31,531 nt of DNA from Susulua sp964590995 (GTDB lineage: Bacteria; Omnitrophota; Gorgyraeia; Duberdicusellales; 4484-171): contig CAZPYY010000006.1 in the NCBI GenBank assembly GCA_964590995.1, forward strand, positions 1 to 31,531. The letters run 5' to 3'. Positions 7,616 through 15,560 of this stretch are shown piece by piece (the first letter of the stretch is position 1; every line of letters starts with the position of its first letter). The notes below the pieces were generated by a model. It saw only the letters and a list, made by a program, of their open reading frames with translations, had not been told where the DNA came from and ran no database searches. Made by a program: the position numbers and the translations under genes.

Positions 7616-8266
7616 ATGGCTAAGATTTCTAAAAAGATCAGTTGGGAGATAGCGAAAACAATATTCTTTCCGATAGTTCTCTTTCTACTATTTTTAAGTG
7701 CTTATGCATTTTATCAAGTAAGAATCGCTTCCTATATATCGGTTCAACTACAGGAAGATTTAAAAAAGTATCTTCTGACCATAGTGATTATTATAATAGG
7801 TTTTATTATCCAAAGGGTTATTGGCGGAGTCTCAGCGTGGTATAAGGAGAATATTGCTTCTAAGACACCTACCAGCCTGGATGATGAGTTGATCCCTATT
7901 GCCAGACGGCTATTAAAAGTTGCAGTTTGGATTGTTGCGCTTTTAGTTATTTTGCCTCTTTATGGAATCAATATAAGTGCCTTAATTACTACTTTAGGAG
8001 TAAGTTCCTTAGCGATTGCCCTAGCTGCCCAAGATACCATTGCTAATATTATTTCCGGATTTATGATTATGATTGATAGGCCTTTTAGAATAGGTGATAG
8101 AGTTAAGATTCCTTCAGGAGAAGTGGTGGATGTTTTAGAGATCGGAGTAAGGCGTTCAAAGTTCTTATCTCAAGAGAAAGCAATAGTAATTGTACCTAAT
8201 TTAGAGTTAAGTAAAAGCAAAATTATCAATTACACTTATGGGGAAGAGAGGCATGCCAAAGACTAA
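7616..8266 (+). CDS. Short MscS-family mechanosensitive channel
   Basis: A 216-residue MscS-type channel that opens under membrane tension to release solutes on osmotic downshock. About three membrane helices are visible (residues about 13-35, 45-65 and 95-120). The pore helix and beta-domain entry carry the family hallmark: LGVSSLAIALAAQDTIANII, then MIDRPFRIGDRVKI. The beta domain ends near VVPNLELSKSKIINYTYG, where the protein stops. The C-terminal alpha/beta vestibule domain of E. coli-type MscS (286 residues) is missing, so this is a naturally short or truncated form. GAGAGG precedes the ATG. The 3' end overlaps the second GH65 gene, which ties channel and sugar enzyme to one transcript. 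A frameshift removing the tail is possible but no MscS-like residue stretch is seen downstream. Confidence 0.85.
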   Translation: MAKISKKISWEIAKTIFFPIVLFLLFLSAYAFYQVRIASYISVQLQEDLKKYLLTIVIIIIGFIIQRVIGGVSAWYKENIASKTPTSLDDELIPIARRLLKVAVWIVALLVILPLYGINISALITTLGVSSLAIALAAQDTIANIISGFMIMIDRPFRIGDRVKIPSGEVVDVLEIGVRRSKFLSQEKAIVIVPNLELSKSKIINYTYGEERHAKD

Positions 8267-10586
8267 AGACATTTATTCTAACTATATCAATGATGAGCTC
8301 TGGTTGATAAAGGAGACAGGATGGGTAAGGGGGTTTCAGGGCACAGGAGAATCCCAGTTTTCCTTGGGCAACGGCTATTTAGGCACAAGAGGTATTTATG
8401 AGGAGATACCTTATGATTGCGCACCGGGAACCTACATCGCTGGAGTGTACGACAAGATGGCTGCTCAAGTTTCTGAGATGGTCAATTTTCCCAATCCAAT
8501 TAACTTTAAATTTGCCGTTGGTGGCGAGAAGCTTGGCTTGATTGCAATGGATACTCTTGATCATAAGAGAACTCTTAACATGAAAAAGGCTGTCTTAGCA
8601 AGACATACTATATATAAGGACAGTAAAAATAGATGTTATGATTATCAGTCAGTAAGATTCATCTCCAGACACGATAAAAACATAGGAGTTATGCAAATAG
8701 CATTAACCCCTCTAGATGCTGCTTGTGTATTAGATGTAAATACCGGTATAGATACCTCTGTTTCTAATGCTGGAATTTTAACTGAGGGCCGGAAAAAACA
8801 TTTTCGGCTTAAAGAACTAGGTCAACACAAAGGAGCCGGTTTTCTCGTTCAGGAAACCTTTGAGAAGAAATACACGGTAATATATTGGGCCGGGTTTTAC
8901 TATCATATCAACAATAAAAAGGTATTGTCTAAGGATAATATATTTAGTCTTAAACTTAAGAAGAACCAGACAGCGGTATTCACTAAAGTATTTTGCATAA
9001 AACATTATCCTCAGAAGAGCAGTCACGCAGCCCAAAAAAGAGAAGCGTTTAATATATTTCACAAGGCATTTAAGAGTGATTTTTCAACTCTCCTTAAAAA
9101 CCATATTGATGCCTGGGATAAATTATGGAAGAAGGCTGATGTTGTTATTGAGGGGACAGCTAATATTCAGCAGAATATGCGTTTTAATATTTATCATATG
9201 CTTAGTTGTCTTCATTGTGATAATGGTTTCTCAAGTATTGGTGCAAGAACTTTAAGCGGCGAAGGATATCGCGGACATATATTTTGGGATGCAGAGATTT
9301 TTCTCTTACCCTTTTATCTCTTCACTTTTCCTAAGGCAGCAAAGAATATGCTTCTTTATCGCTACCGCAGACTGGAAGAATCAAGAAAAATTGCTAAGGG
9401 AAATGGTTATAAAGGTGTGCAATTTGCCTGGGAGTCAGCAGGTACCGGAGAAGAAGAGACTCCAACCTGGGCCATAGATATTGACCGGACAATCATCAAG
9501 ATACACACCCATCAGATGGAGCATCATTTAACTGCTGATATTGCTTATGCTATTAACAAGTATTATATAGCTACTGGTGATGATAAATTTATGCAAGATG
9601 CTGGCTATGAAATGCTTATAGAGACAGCAAGATTCTGGACTTCGCGCGTCCAATACAATAAGAAAAACGATAAATATGAGATCAAACGGGTTATTGGCCC
9701 TGATGAGTTTCACATTGGGGTAGATAATAATGCTTTTACTAATATGATGGCCAAGTGGAATTTATTTGTTGTAGCTAAGATGCTAGAGCGGTTAAAGAAA
9801 AAAGCTAAAGTTTACAATAAGATAAGTAAGAAATTAGATTTAAAAGATAAGGAGATAAAGTCCTGGAAGCGAATCGCTTCCAGGATAATTACTCGGATTA
9901 GCAGGAAAAACATCATTGAGCAATTTGATGGTTTTTTTAAATTAAAAAAAGTTGCTCTTAATAGAACCGATGAGAACGGGATACCTCTTATACCTGCAAA
10001 GATAAAGGCAAAAAATTTAGGTAAGACTCAAATAGTAAAGCAGGCAGATGTCTTAATGCTTATTTATCTACTCAATGATATATTCAGCGCAAAGACAAAG
10101 CTTGCTAATTATGATTTTTATATCTCTCGCACGGTGCATAAATCTTCTCTAAGCGCTTCTATACATGCTTTTGTTGCTTCTGAGGCCGGGGATCTGCATA
10201 GAGCCTATAACCTCTTCAATGTTTCTATGCGCACAGACATAAGTAATCTTTACGGAAATACTGCTGAAGGGGTCCATGCCGCATCTTTGGGAGGAACTTG
10301 GCAGGCTTTGGTCTTTGGTTTTGGCGGGGTTGCAATTAGAAGGAGTGAACTATTTATAAATCCTCGTATGCCCTGTTCTTGGCGCAGGCTTAAATTTTCC
10401 TTAAGTTGGCGAGACAGCTTAGTCAAATTACAATTAACTAACGATATCATAAAGATAAAAGTATCTTGTTCTAAACACAAAAAGATAAAAATAGGCATTT
10501 TTGATAAGTTAAGGATTCTTAAAACTAACAAAACCTATATTTTTAAAAGGCATATCCATGGAGCGGTAAAGGAGGCCTATTACTAA
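8253..10586 (+). CDS. Glycoside hydrolase family 65 enzyme (disaccharide phosphorylase-like), copy 2
   Basis: A second GH65 protein (777 residues from ATG 8253), clearly diverged from the first. N-terminal domain starts at SQFSLGNGYLGTRGIYEE. The barrel has SIGARTLSGEGYRGHIFWDAEIF, GVQFAWESAGTGEEETP, the general acid in IGPDEFHIG (Glu about 485) and KQADVLMLIYLL. The phosphate-site stretch is VHKSSLSASIHAF and the late motif GNTAEGVHAASLGGTWQ. It is closer to the kojibiose/trehalose-phosphorylase consensus than copy 1. An in-frame ATG at 8238 exists, but GGGGAAG at 8240-8246 precedes ATG 8253 at good spacing, so I chose 8253. It overlaps the MscS gene by 14 bases and the GT4 gene by 1 base. 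Substrate is unassigned. Confidence 0.9.
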   Translation: MPKTKDIYSNYINDELWLIKETGWVRGFQGTGESQFSLGNGYLGTRGIYEEIPYDCAPGTYIAGVYDKMAAQVSEMVNFPNPINFKFAVGGEKLGLIAMDTLDHKRTLNMKKAVLARHTIYKDSKNRCYDYQSVRFISRHDKNIGVMQIALTPLDAACVLDVNTGIDTSVSNAGILTEGRKKHFRLKELGQHKGAGFLVQETFEKKYTVIYWAGFYYHINNKKVLSKDNIFSLKLKKNQTAVFTKVFCIKHYPQKSSHAAQKREAFNIFHKAFKSDFSTLLKNHIDAWDKLWKKADVVIEGTANIQQNMRFNIYHMLSCLHCDNGFSSIGARTLSGEGYRGHIFWDAEIFLLPFYLFTFPKAAKNMLLYRYRRLEESRKIAKGNGYKGVQFAWESAGTGEEETPTWAIDIDRTIIKIHTHQMEHHLTADIAYAINKYYIATGDDKFMQDAGYEMLIETARFWTSRVQYNKKNDKYEIKRVIGPDEFHIGVDNNAFTNMMAKWNLFVVAKMLERLKKKAKVYNKISKKLDLKDKEIKSWKRIASRIITRISRKNIIEQFDGFFKLKKVALNRTDENGIPLIPAKIKAKNLGKTQIVKQADVLMLIYLLNDIFSAKTKLANYDFYISRTVHKSSLSASIHAFVASEAGDLHRAYNLFNVSMRTDISNLYGNTAEGVHAASLGGTWQALVFGFGGVAIRRSELFINPRMPCSWRRLKFSLSWRDSLVKLQLTNDIIKIKVSCSKHKKIKIGIFDKLRILKTNKTYIFKRHIHGAVKEAYY

Positions 10587-11770
10587 TGCTGAGAAATAGT
10601 TTGAGTATTGCTCATTTTCACTGGGGGTTTCCTCCGATAATTGGCGGAGTAGAGACTCATCTTACTATACTCTTGCCTCAACTAGTAAAATTAGGGCATA
10701 AGGTCAGCTTGCTTACTGGTTCAGTCGAGGGCTTAAGCGGAAGATGCAAGTATGAGGGGGCTGAGATTTACCGAACTCCGATTATGGATTTAAACTGGCT
10801 TTACAAACGGGGTTTAAGCGGTTTAGAAGAAGAGATTGCAGAAACTTTCGCTTCTTTCTTAAAGGATAGCCACCCTGATATTGTTCATGTCCACAATATG
10901 CATTATTTTAGTCAAATTCATGTCAAGACCTTAGAGGATCTGAGCAGGAAAAGAGGAATCCCTTTTGTTCTTACCGCTCATAATGTCTGGGATGATATTC
11001 TCTTTTTGGAGCTGACCCATAGGATAGATTGGTCTCAGATTATTGCTGTAAGTCACTTTATAAAGAAGGAAATTATCGGTATCGGCATAGATGATAAGAA
11101 GATTACTGTTGTCCATCACGGGGTAGATCAGGATAGGTTTACTCCCGGGGTAGATACAAAAGCAATATTAACTAAGTACCCCCAGCTTAAGGGCAAGAAA
11201 ATAATATTTCATCCGGCTCGGATTGGTTTAGCTAAGGGTTGTGATTTCAGCATTAAAGCTATGAACATAGTAAGACAGAAGGACCCTAATGCTATATTGG
11301 TTCTAGCCGGTTCGAAAAATATTATTGATTGGGAAGGCACCCAGCAGAAAGACATTGCTTATTTGGTGGATTTGATAAAACACTTTGGTATGGACGATAA
11401 TGTTTTGATAGATATGTACACCCTAGATGAGATAAAAGAATTATACGAGGCAAGTGATATCTGTCTTTACCCCTCTTCTGCACCTGAGCCTTTTGGATTA
11501 ACCATGCTTGAGGCTATGTCGATGGCCAAGCCGATGATTGTTACTAACATGGGTGGGATGCCCGAGATTATTAAGGACGGAATTAATGGCTTTGTTGTTC
11601 CGGTGAGGGATTTTGAGGCCATGGCAGCAAAGATATGTCAATTATTAGAAGATGTAAAGCTCAAAGAAAGGTTTGGCTATACCGGGAGGCAGATGGTTGA
11701 GTCTCAATATACAAAAGAAAAAGTAACCCAGGAGACCTTGGGGGTTTATAAAAAAGTACTGGGTATTTAG
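10586..11770 (+). CDS. GT4-family glycosyltransferase
   Basis: A 394-residue GT-B fold retaining glycosyltransferase of family GT4. The N-terminal acceptor domain has the glycine-rich loop PPIIGGVETHLTILLPQL and IVHVHNMHY. The C-terminal donor domain shows KIIFHPARIGLAKGCDFSIKA and the nucleotide-sugar motif EPFGLTMLE (E301 and E309 of E-x7-E), followed by NMGGMPEII. No membrane segment is present. A strong AAAGGAGG lies 10 bases before the ATG, which shares one base with the GH65 stop. GT4 includes sucrose synthases, trehalose glycosyltransferring synthase (TreT) and lipopolysaccharide transferases. The sequence does not separate these, but its place between two sugar phosphorylases and a TPP makes disaccharide or disaccharide-phosphate synthesis the best guess. 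Confidence 0.88.
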   Translation: MLRNSLSIAHFHWGFPPIIGGVETHLTILLPQLVKLGHKVSLLTGSVEGLSGRCKYEGAEIYRTPIMDLNWLYKRGLSGLEEEIAETFASFLKDSHPDIVHVHNMHYFSQIHVKTLEDLSRKRGIPFVLTAHNVWDDILFLELTHRIDWSQIIAVSHFIKKEIIGIGIDDKKITVVHHGVDQDRFTPGVDTKAILTKYPQLKGKKIIFHPARIGLAKGCDFSIKAMNIVRQKDPNAILVLAGSKNIIDWEGTQQKDIAYLVDLIKHFGMDDNVLIDMYTLDEIKELYEASDICLYPSSAPEPFGLTMLEAMSMAKPMIVTNMGGMPEIIKDGINGFVVPVRDFEAMAAKICQLLEDVKLKERFGYTGRQMVESQYTKEKVTQETLGVYKKVLGI

Positions 11771-11783
11771 GTAGGGCGTTAGA

Positions 11784-13691
11784 ATGACTAAAGATTATTC
11801 CAATTCTTTAAAGGAGAGATTAAGTAAAGAGAGCTTTGAGAAGCTTTCTGTCTTAGAGAATCCTAAGGTTATTGACTTTGTTGGAGAGTATGTAGAGCTT
11901 TGTAACCCGAAGTCGGTTTTTGTCTGTACAGATACTCTTCAGGACTCAGCTTACATAAGAGAAAAAGCTATAGAATTGGGCGAAGAGAAGAGTTTAAGAA
12001 TCAAAGGCCATACAATTCACTTTGACGGTCCTCTTGATCAAGCCCGAGACAAAAAGAATACTAAATATCTTGTCTCTAAAGACCTAAAAGGACAAGGCTA
12101 TTTAAATAGTCTTGACCGTGATCAGGGGACGAATGAGGTAAGAGGTATATTAAAGGATATTATGAAGGGCAAAGAGATGTTTGTATGTTTCTTCTGCCTT
12201 GGTCCTGCTGACTCTGAATTTTCGGTTTTAGCAGTGCAAATTACCGACTCCTCTTACGTAGCTCACTCCGAAGATATCCTTTATCGGCCAGGTTATGAAC
12301 AGCTGAAAAAAAACAAAGGCCAAGGAGAATTCTTCTCCTTTGTACATTCTGCTGGAGAATTAGAGAATAATGTAAGTAAAAATGTAGATAAACGAAGAGT
12401 TTATATTGATTTAGAGAATAATTTAGTCTACAGTGTAAATACTCAATACGCCGGCAATACTGTAGGTTTGAAAAAGCTTTCCCTAAGGCTTGCTATAAGG
12501 AAAGCTTATCAAGAAGGTTGGCTTGCTGAGCATATGTTTGTAATGAATGTTTCCGGGCAAGACGGTAAAAAGGCTTATTTTTGCGGAGCTTATCCTAGTA
12601 TGTGCGGTAAAACTTCCACAGCCATGCTTCAGGGTGAGTCTATCATCGGAGATGATATAGCTTATTTGCGGGCAAAAGACGGTAAGGCTTATGCCGTAAA
12701 TGTAGAAAGGGGCATTTTTGGTATTATAAAAGATGTAAATCCTAAAGATGACCCAGTACTATTCGAATCTTTGACTAAAGAAGGGGAGGTTATCTTTTCT
12801 AATATTTTAATCGATAAAGATAAAGGAGCCTTTTGGATTGGCAAGAGCAAGGAGGTTCTCCCCAAGGGGATTAATTACTCGGGAACTTGGGAACCGGGAA
12901 AGACTGATGATGAAGGAGGAGAAATATTGCCATCCCATAAGAATGCTCGTTATACTATAAGATTAAAAGATTTAAAAAATGTAGATGAGAATCTAGAGAA
13001 CCCTGAAGGGATAGAGATCAGAGGGTTAATTTACGGCGGGAGAGATTCTGATACCTCTGTTCCCATAGAGCAAGCTCTATCCTGCCGGCAGGGGATTATT
13101 ACTAAGGCGGCAAGCTTGGAGTCAGAGACAACAGCTGCTACTTTAGGCAAGGAAGGAGTAAGAGTTTTTAATCCTATGTCTAATATGGATTTCTTATCCA
13201 TTCCTCCGGGAAAGTATATAGAGATGAATTTAAGATTCGCTGAAAAGCTAGATAACCCACCGCTAATATTCTCAGTCAACTACTTCTTAAGAGGTAAAAA
13301 CGGAGGGTTTTTAAACGGAATCCAGGATAAACGGGTCTGGCTTAAATGGATGAGACTGCGGGCAGAAGCAAAAGTAAAAGCTTTGTTGGCACCGACAGGG
13401 TTAATACCTGAGTACCAAGATTTAAAGAGATTATTCAAAGAAGTTTTAGGTAAGGATTATGGTGAGGCTGAGTATGTTGAGCAGTTTACCATAAGGATTC
13501 CCGAGAACTTAGCGAAGATAGAGAGAATTAAAAATATTTATAAAAAATTAGAAGATATTCCGGCTTGTTTGTTTACTGAGTTAGATGCTCAAGAGTCTCG
13601 TCTCGAAGAGGCTCGGAAGAAGAGTGGTGATTATATTAATCCTAATGACTTGTCCGCCGAAGGCCTTGGCGTAGGCGGATCTAACTTGTGA
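11784..13691 (+). CDS. pckG: Phosphoenolpyruvate carboxykinase (GTP)
   Basis: A 635-residue GTP-class PEPCK, interconverting oxaloacetate plus GTP and phosphoenolpyruvate plus CO2 plus GDP in the cytosol. The P-loop with its reactive cysteine is YPSMCGKTSTAM (about 270-280; the family form is FPSACGKTNLAM), followed by GDDIAYL with the metal-binding aspartates and NVERGIFGIIKDVNPK. Further on are IYGGRDSDTSVPIEQ and ASLESETTAATLG. Length is normal for the GTP class. It follows GT4 by 13 bases and precedes purC by 9, feeding carbon towards glucose-phosphates. The last 12 or so residues are encoded by a GC-rich palindromic repeat (13653-13679) forming a C-terminal extension, SAEGLGVGGSNL. The Shine-Dalgarno is weak. 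Confidence 0.93.
   Translation: MTKDYSNSLKERLSKESFEKLSVLENPKVIDFVGEYVELCNPKSVFVCTDTLQDSAYIREKAIELGEEKSLRIKGHTIHFDGPLDQARDKKNTKYLVSKDLKGQGYLNSLDRDQGTNEVRGILKDIMKGKEMFVCFFCLGPADSEFSVLAVQITDSSYVAHSEDILYRPGYEQLKKNKGQGEFFSFVHSAGELENNVSKNVDKRRVYIDLENNLVYSVNTQYAGNTVGLKKLSLRLAIRKAYQEGWLAEHMFVMNVSGQDGKKAYFCGAYPSMCGKTSTAMLQGESIIGDDIAYLRAKDGKAYAVNVERGIFGIIKDVNPKDDPVLFESLTKEGEVIFSNILIDKDKGAFWIGKSKEVLPKGINYSGTWEPGKTDDEGGEILPSHKNARYTIRLKDLKNVDENLENPEGIEIRGLIYGGRDSDTSVPIEQALSCRQGIITKAASLESETTAATLGKEGVRVFNPMSNMDFLSIPPGKYIEMNLRFAEKLDNPPLIFSVNYFLRGKNGGFLNGIQDKRVWLKWMRLRAEAKVKALLAPTGLIPEYQDLKRLFKEVLGKDYGEAEYVEQFTIRIPENLAKIERIKNIYKKLEDIPACLFTELDAQESRLEEARKKSGDYINPNDLSAEGLGVGGSNL
13653..13679 (+). repeat. GC-rich palindromic element, copy A (inside pckG 3' end)
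   Basis: Arms TCCGCC (13653-13658) and GGCGGA (13674-13679) enclose GAAGGCCTT, GGC and GTA. It is read in frame as the C-terminal tail of PEPCK. The same plan, with compensating arm changes, occurs at 28444-28469 in mnmE. It is much richer in GC than the surrounding DNA. Confidence 0.75.
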
Positions 13692-13700
13692 GGTGTGGTT

Positions 13701-14582
13701 ATGAGTAATGATTTAGAGCTAAAAGAGCTGAAGCTATTTAAAAAAGGAAAGGTAAGAAATGTTTATGATTTAGGCCAGCAGCTGTTAATGGTTGCTACTG
13801 ATAGAATATCTTGCTTTGATTTTATCTTAGCTACACCAATTCCTGATAAAGGAAAAATTCTAACTCAAGTTTCTTTATTTTGGTTCTCATTCTTAAAAGA
13901 CATAGTAGAGAACCATCTTATCTCAACAAACCCGGAAGACTTACCGGATTCAGTTAGAGATAAGGATAAGTTAAAAGGACGCTTTATGATTACTAAGAAG
14001 TGTGAAGTTATACCTTTTGAGTGTGTAATAAGAGGGTATCTCTCTGGTTCAGGGTGGAAAGAATACAAGGCTAAACAAAGCGTTTGCGGTCTGGAGTTGC
14101 CAGCCGGCCTAAAAGAGTCAAGCAAGTTAACCGAACCTATTTTTACTCCGGCTACTAAAGCTGAAACCGGACACGACGAGAATATAAGTTTCCATTATAT
14201 GAAAAATGCTATCGGAGAAGACTTGGCTAACAGAATAAAAAATACCAGTATTGCTATTTACAACAAAGCTGCTGGGTATGCCAAGAGCAAAGGCGTGATT
14301 ATTGCTGATACCAAGTTTGAGTTTGGTATCTATAAAGATAAGCTTATCTTAGTTGATGAAGTCTTAACTCCGGATTCGTCTCGTTTCTGGCCCAAGGACG
14401 ATTATGAGCCCGGAAGGCCGCAAGCAAGTTTTGATAAGCAATTCGTCCGTGATTACTTGGAGTCATCTGGTTGGGATAAAACCCCCCCTGCTCCCACTTT
14501 GCCTATTACGGTGGTATCTAAGACCCAAGAGAAGTACAAGCAAGTTTTGAAGATACTTACTGGTACTGATTTTGCCGAATAG
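13701..14582 (+). CDS. purC: SAICAR synthase (phosphoribosylaminoimidazole-succinocarboxamide synthase)
   Basis: Joins aspartate to CAIR with ATP to give SAICAR in de novo purine synthesis. The 293-residue length fits the longer yeast Ade1-like form rather than the roughly 240-residue E. coli type. Visible signatures: FKKGKVRNVYDLG, the ATP-site VATDRISCFDFILATPIPDKG, the substrate motif VIRGYLSGSGWKEYK, ADTKFEFGI and LVDEVLTPDSSRFWP. An in-frame GTG at 13695 would extend it by two residues, but GAGGTG at 13690-13695 is correctly placed as ribosome site for ATG 13701. Last gene of the operon: the 90-base gap downstream holds a fresh promoter candidate. purH, the other purine gene here, lies 11 kb away in a different unit. 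Confidence 0.94.
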   Translation: MSNDLELKELKLFKKGKVRNVYDLGQQLLMVATDRISCFDFILATPIPDKGKILTQVSLFWFSFLKDIVENHLISTNPEDLPDSVRDKDKLKGRFMITKKCEVIPFECVIRGYLSGSGWKEYKAKQSVCGLELPAGLKESSKLTEPIFTPATKAETGHDENISFHYMKNAIGEDLANRIKNTSIAIYNKAAGYAKSKGVIIADTKFEFGIYKDKLILVDEVLTPDSSRFWPKDDYEPGRPQASFDKQFVRDYLESSGWDKTPPAPTLPITVVSKTQEKYKQVLKILTGTDFAE

Positions 14583-14584
14583 TA

Positions 14585-14617
14585 TTGACAATTATTAAAT
14601 ATATAGTATTTTATAAT
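14585..14617 (+). promoter_or_regulatory. Candidate promoter region of etfB-etfA-smc
   Basis: A perfect TTGACA (14585-14590) lies right after purC in an AT-only gap. The best TATAAT (14612-14617) is 21 bases away, too far for standard spacing, while TTTTAT-like boxes are at 17-18. Another TATAAT at 14633-14638 lacks a -35. The region is very likely a promoter, but which -10 is used is unclear. Confidence 0.4.
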
Positions 14618-14672
14618 ATCATCCTATATTTATATAATATTACCAAGAGTTAAGTAAAAAGAAACAGGAATA

Positions 14673-15464
14673 ATGGAGATAGCAGTCTGCATAAAACAAG
14701 TTCCCGATACTACAGAGGTAAAGATTAACCCTGAGACTAATACCTTAATAAGGGAAGGGGTTGAGTCCATGATTAATCCTTTTGATATGTATGCTATCGA
14801 GGAAGCAGTAAGATTAAAAGAGCGTTTTGGCGGTCACACCACAGTTATTACCATGGGGCCGCCTCAAGCCGAGAGTGCTTTAAGAGAGGCTCTTTCTCTA
14901 GGCATAGATTCAGCAATTCACCTTTGTGATCGGGTTTTTGCTGGTTCAGATACCTGGGCTACAAGTTTAATTTTAGCTAAAGCCATTGAGAAAAGGGGTG
15001 ATTGTGATTTAGTAATTTGCGGTAAACAAGCCTCAGACGGAGATACTGCTCAGGTTGGTCCGGGCATAGCTACTCATCTTGATTTGCCCCAGGCTACTTA
15101 TGTACGCAGAGTAGACTCTGTACATCTTGACACTACCCCTAAGGTTATGGTGGTAGAGAGATTACTTGAAGAAGGTTATGAGTTAATAGAACTTCAATTA
15201 CCGGCTTTGATTACAGTAGTAAAAGAAATAAATGAACCAAGGCTACCTTCCTTAAGGGGGAAGATGAGTTCGAAGAGGGCTGAGATTACCCTCTGGAGTA
15301 ATAAGGATTTAGGCTTATACGAAAATCAAATTGGTCTTAATGGTTCACCTACTCAAGTAGTTAAGATATTTACACCCCCTCCTAAGGAGGGTGGAAAGAT
15401 GTTCAAGGGAGAGCCCCAAGAAGTAGTAGCGGAGTTATTTAAAGAAATAAAAGATATAATTTAG
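14673..15464 (+). CDS. etfB: Electron transfer flavoprotein, beta subunit
   Basis: A 263-residue small subunit of the EtfAB heterodimer, which carries electrons between NADH, ferredoxin and acyl-CoA- or hydroxyacid-type dehydrogenases. It starts with the family-typical MEIAVCIKQVPDTTEVKI. NPFDMYAIEEAVRLKE and the nucleotide-binding GKQASDGDTAQVGPGIA are both present. The DGDTAQVGP form is, to my recollection, the one seen in bifurcating Etfs that hold a second FAD in this subunit where housekeeping Etfs hold AMP. ACAGGAA precedes the ATG. etfA follows after a 96-base gap filled by an AT-rich inverted repeat. No dehydrogenase partner is in the window, so the electron donor and acceptor remain open. 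Confidence 0.95.
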   Translation: MEIAVCIKQVPDTTEVKINPETNTLIREGVESMINPFDMYAIEEAVRLKERFGGHTTVITMGPPQAESALREALSLGIDSAIHLCDRVFAGSDTWATSLILAKAIEKRGDCDLVICGKQASDGDTAQVGPGIATHLDLPQATYVRRVDSVHLDTTPKVMVVERLLEEGYELIELQLPALITVVKEINEPRLPSLRGKMSSKRAEITLWSNKDLGLYENQIGLNGSPTQVVKIFTPPPKEGGKMFKGEPQEVVAELFKEIKDII

Positions 15465-15560
15465 GAACGTAAAATGAAAAGCGAAAAATGCAAAATTTAT
15501 TTAATTCTTAATTTCAGGTTGTAGTTTTTCGCTTTACGGTTTAAGTTTTTAGCTTTTAAT
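15465..15560 (+). repeat. AT-rich inverted repeat between etfB and etfA
   Basis: The whole gap is a repeat-like sequence. GCGAAAAA (15481-15488) pairs exactly with TTTTTCGC (15525-15532), and the stem extends through CGTAAA on the left against TTTACG on the right with a bulge. Its right side shares the words TTTTTAGCTTTT and CGGTTTA with the repeat at 29669-29748. No T-tract typical of a terminator follows the stem. etfA starts directly after it with no Shine-Dalgarno. Confidence 0.65.

Noticed and set aside
13081..13092. Perfect 12-bp palindrome CCTGCCGGCAGG in pckG with the same arms as the mnmE element
   Set aside because: It falls in a region matching conserved PEPCK sequence (before ASLESETTAAT) with no added residues, so it is better explained by coding than by insertion.
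14583..14672. tRNA or small RNA gene in the purC-etfB gap
   Set aside because: The gap is nearly pure A/T with no cloverleaf or stable stem; it fits a promoter region only.
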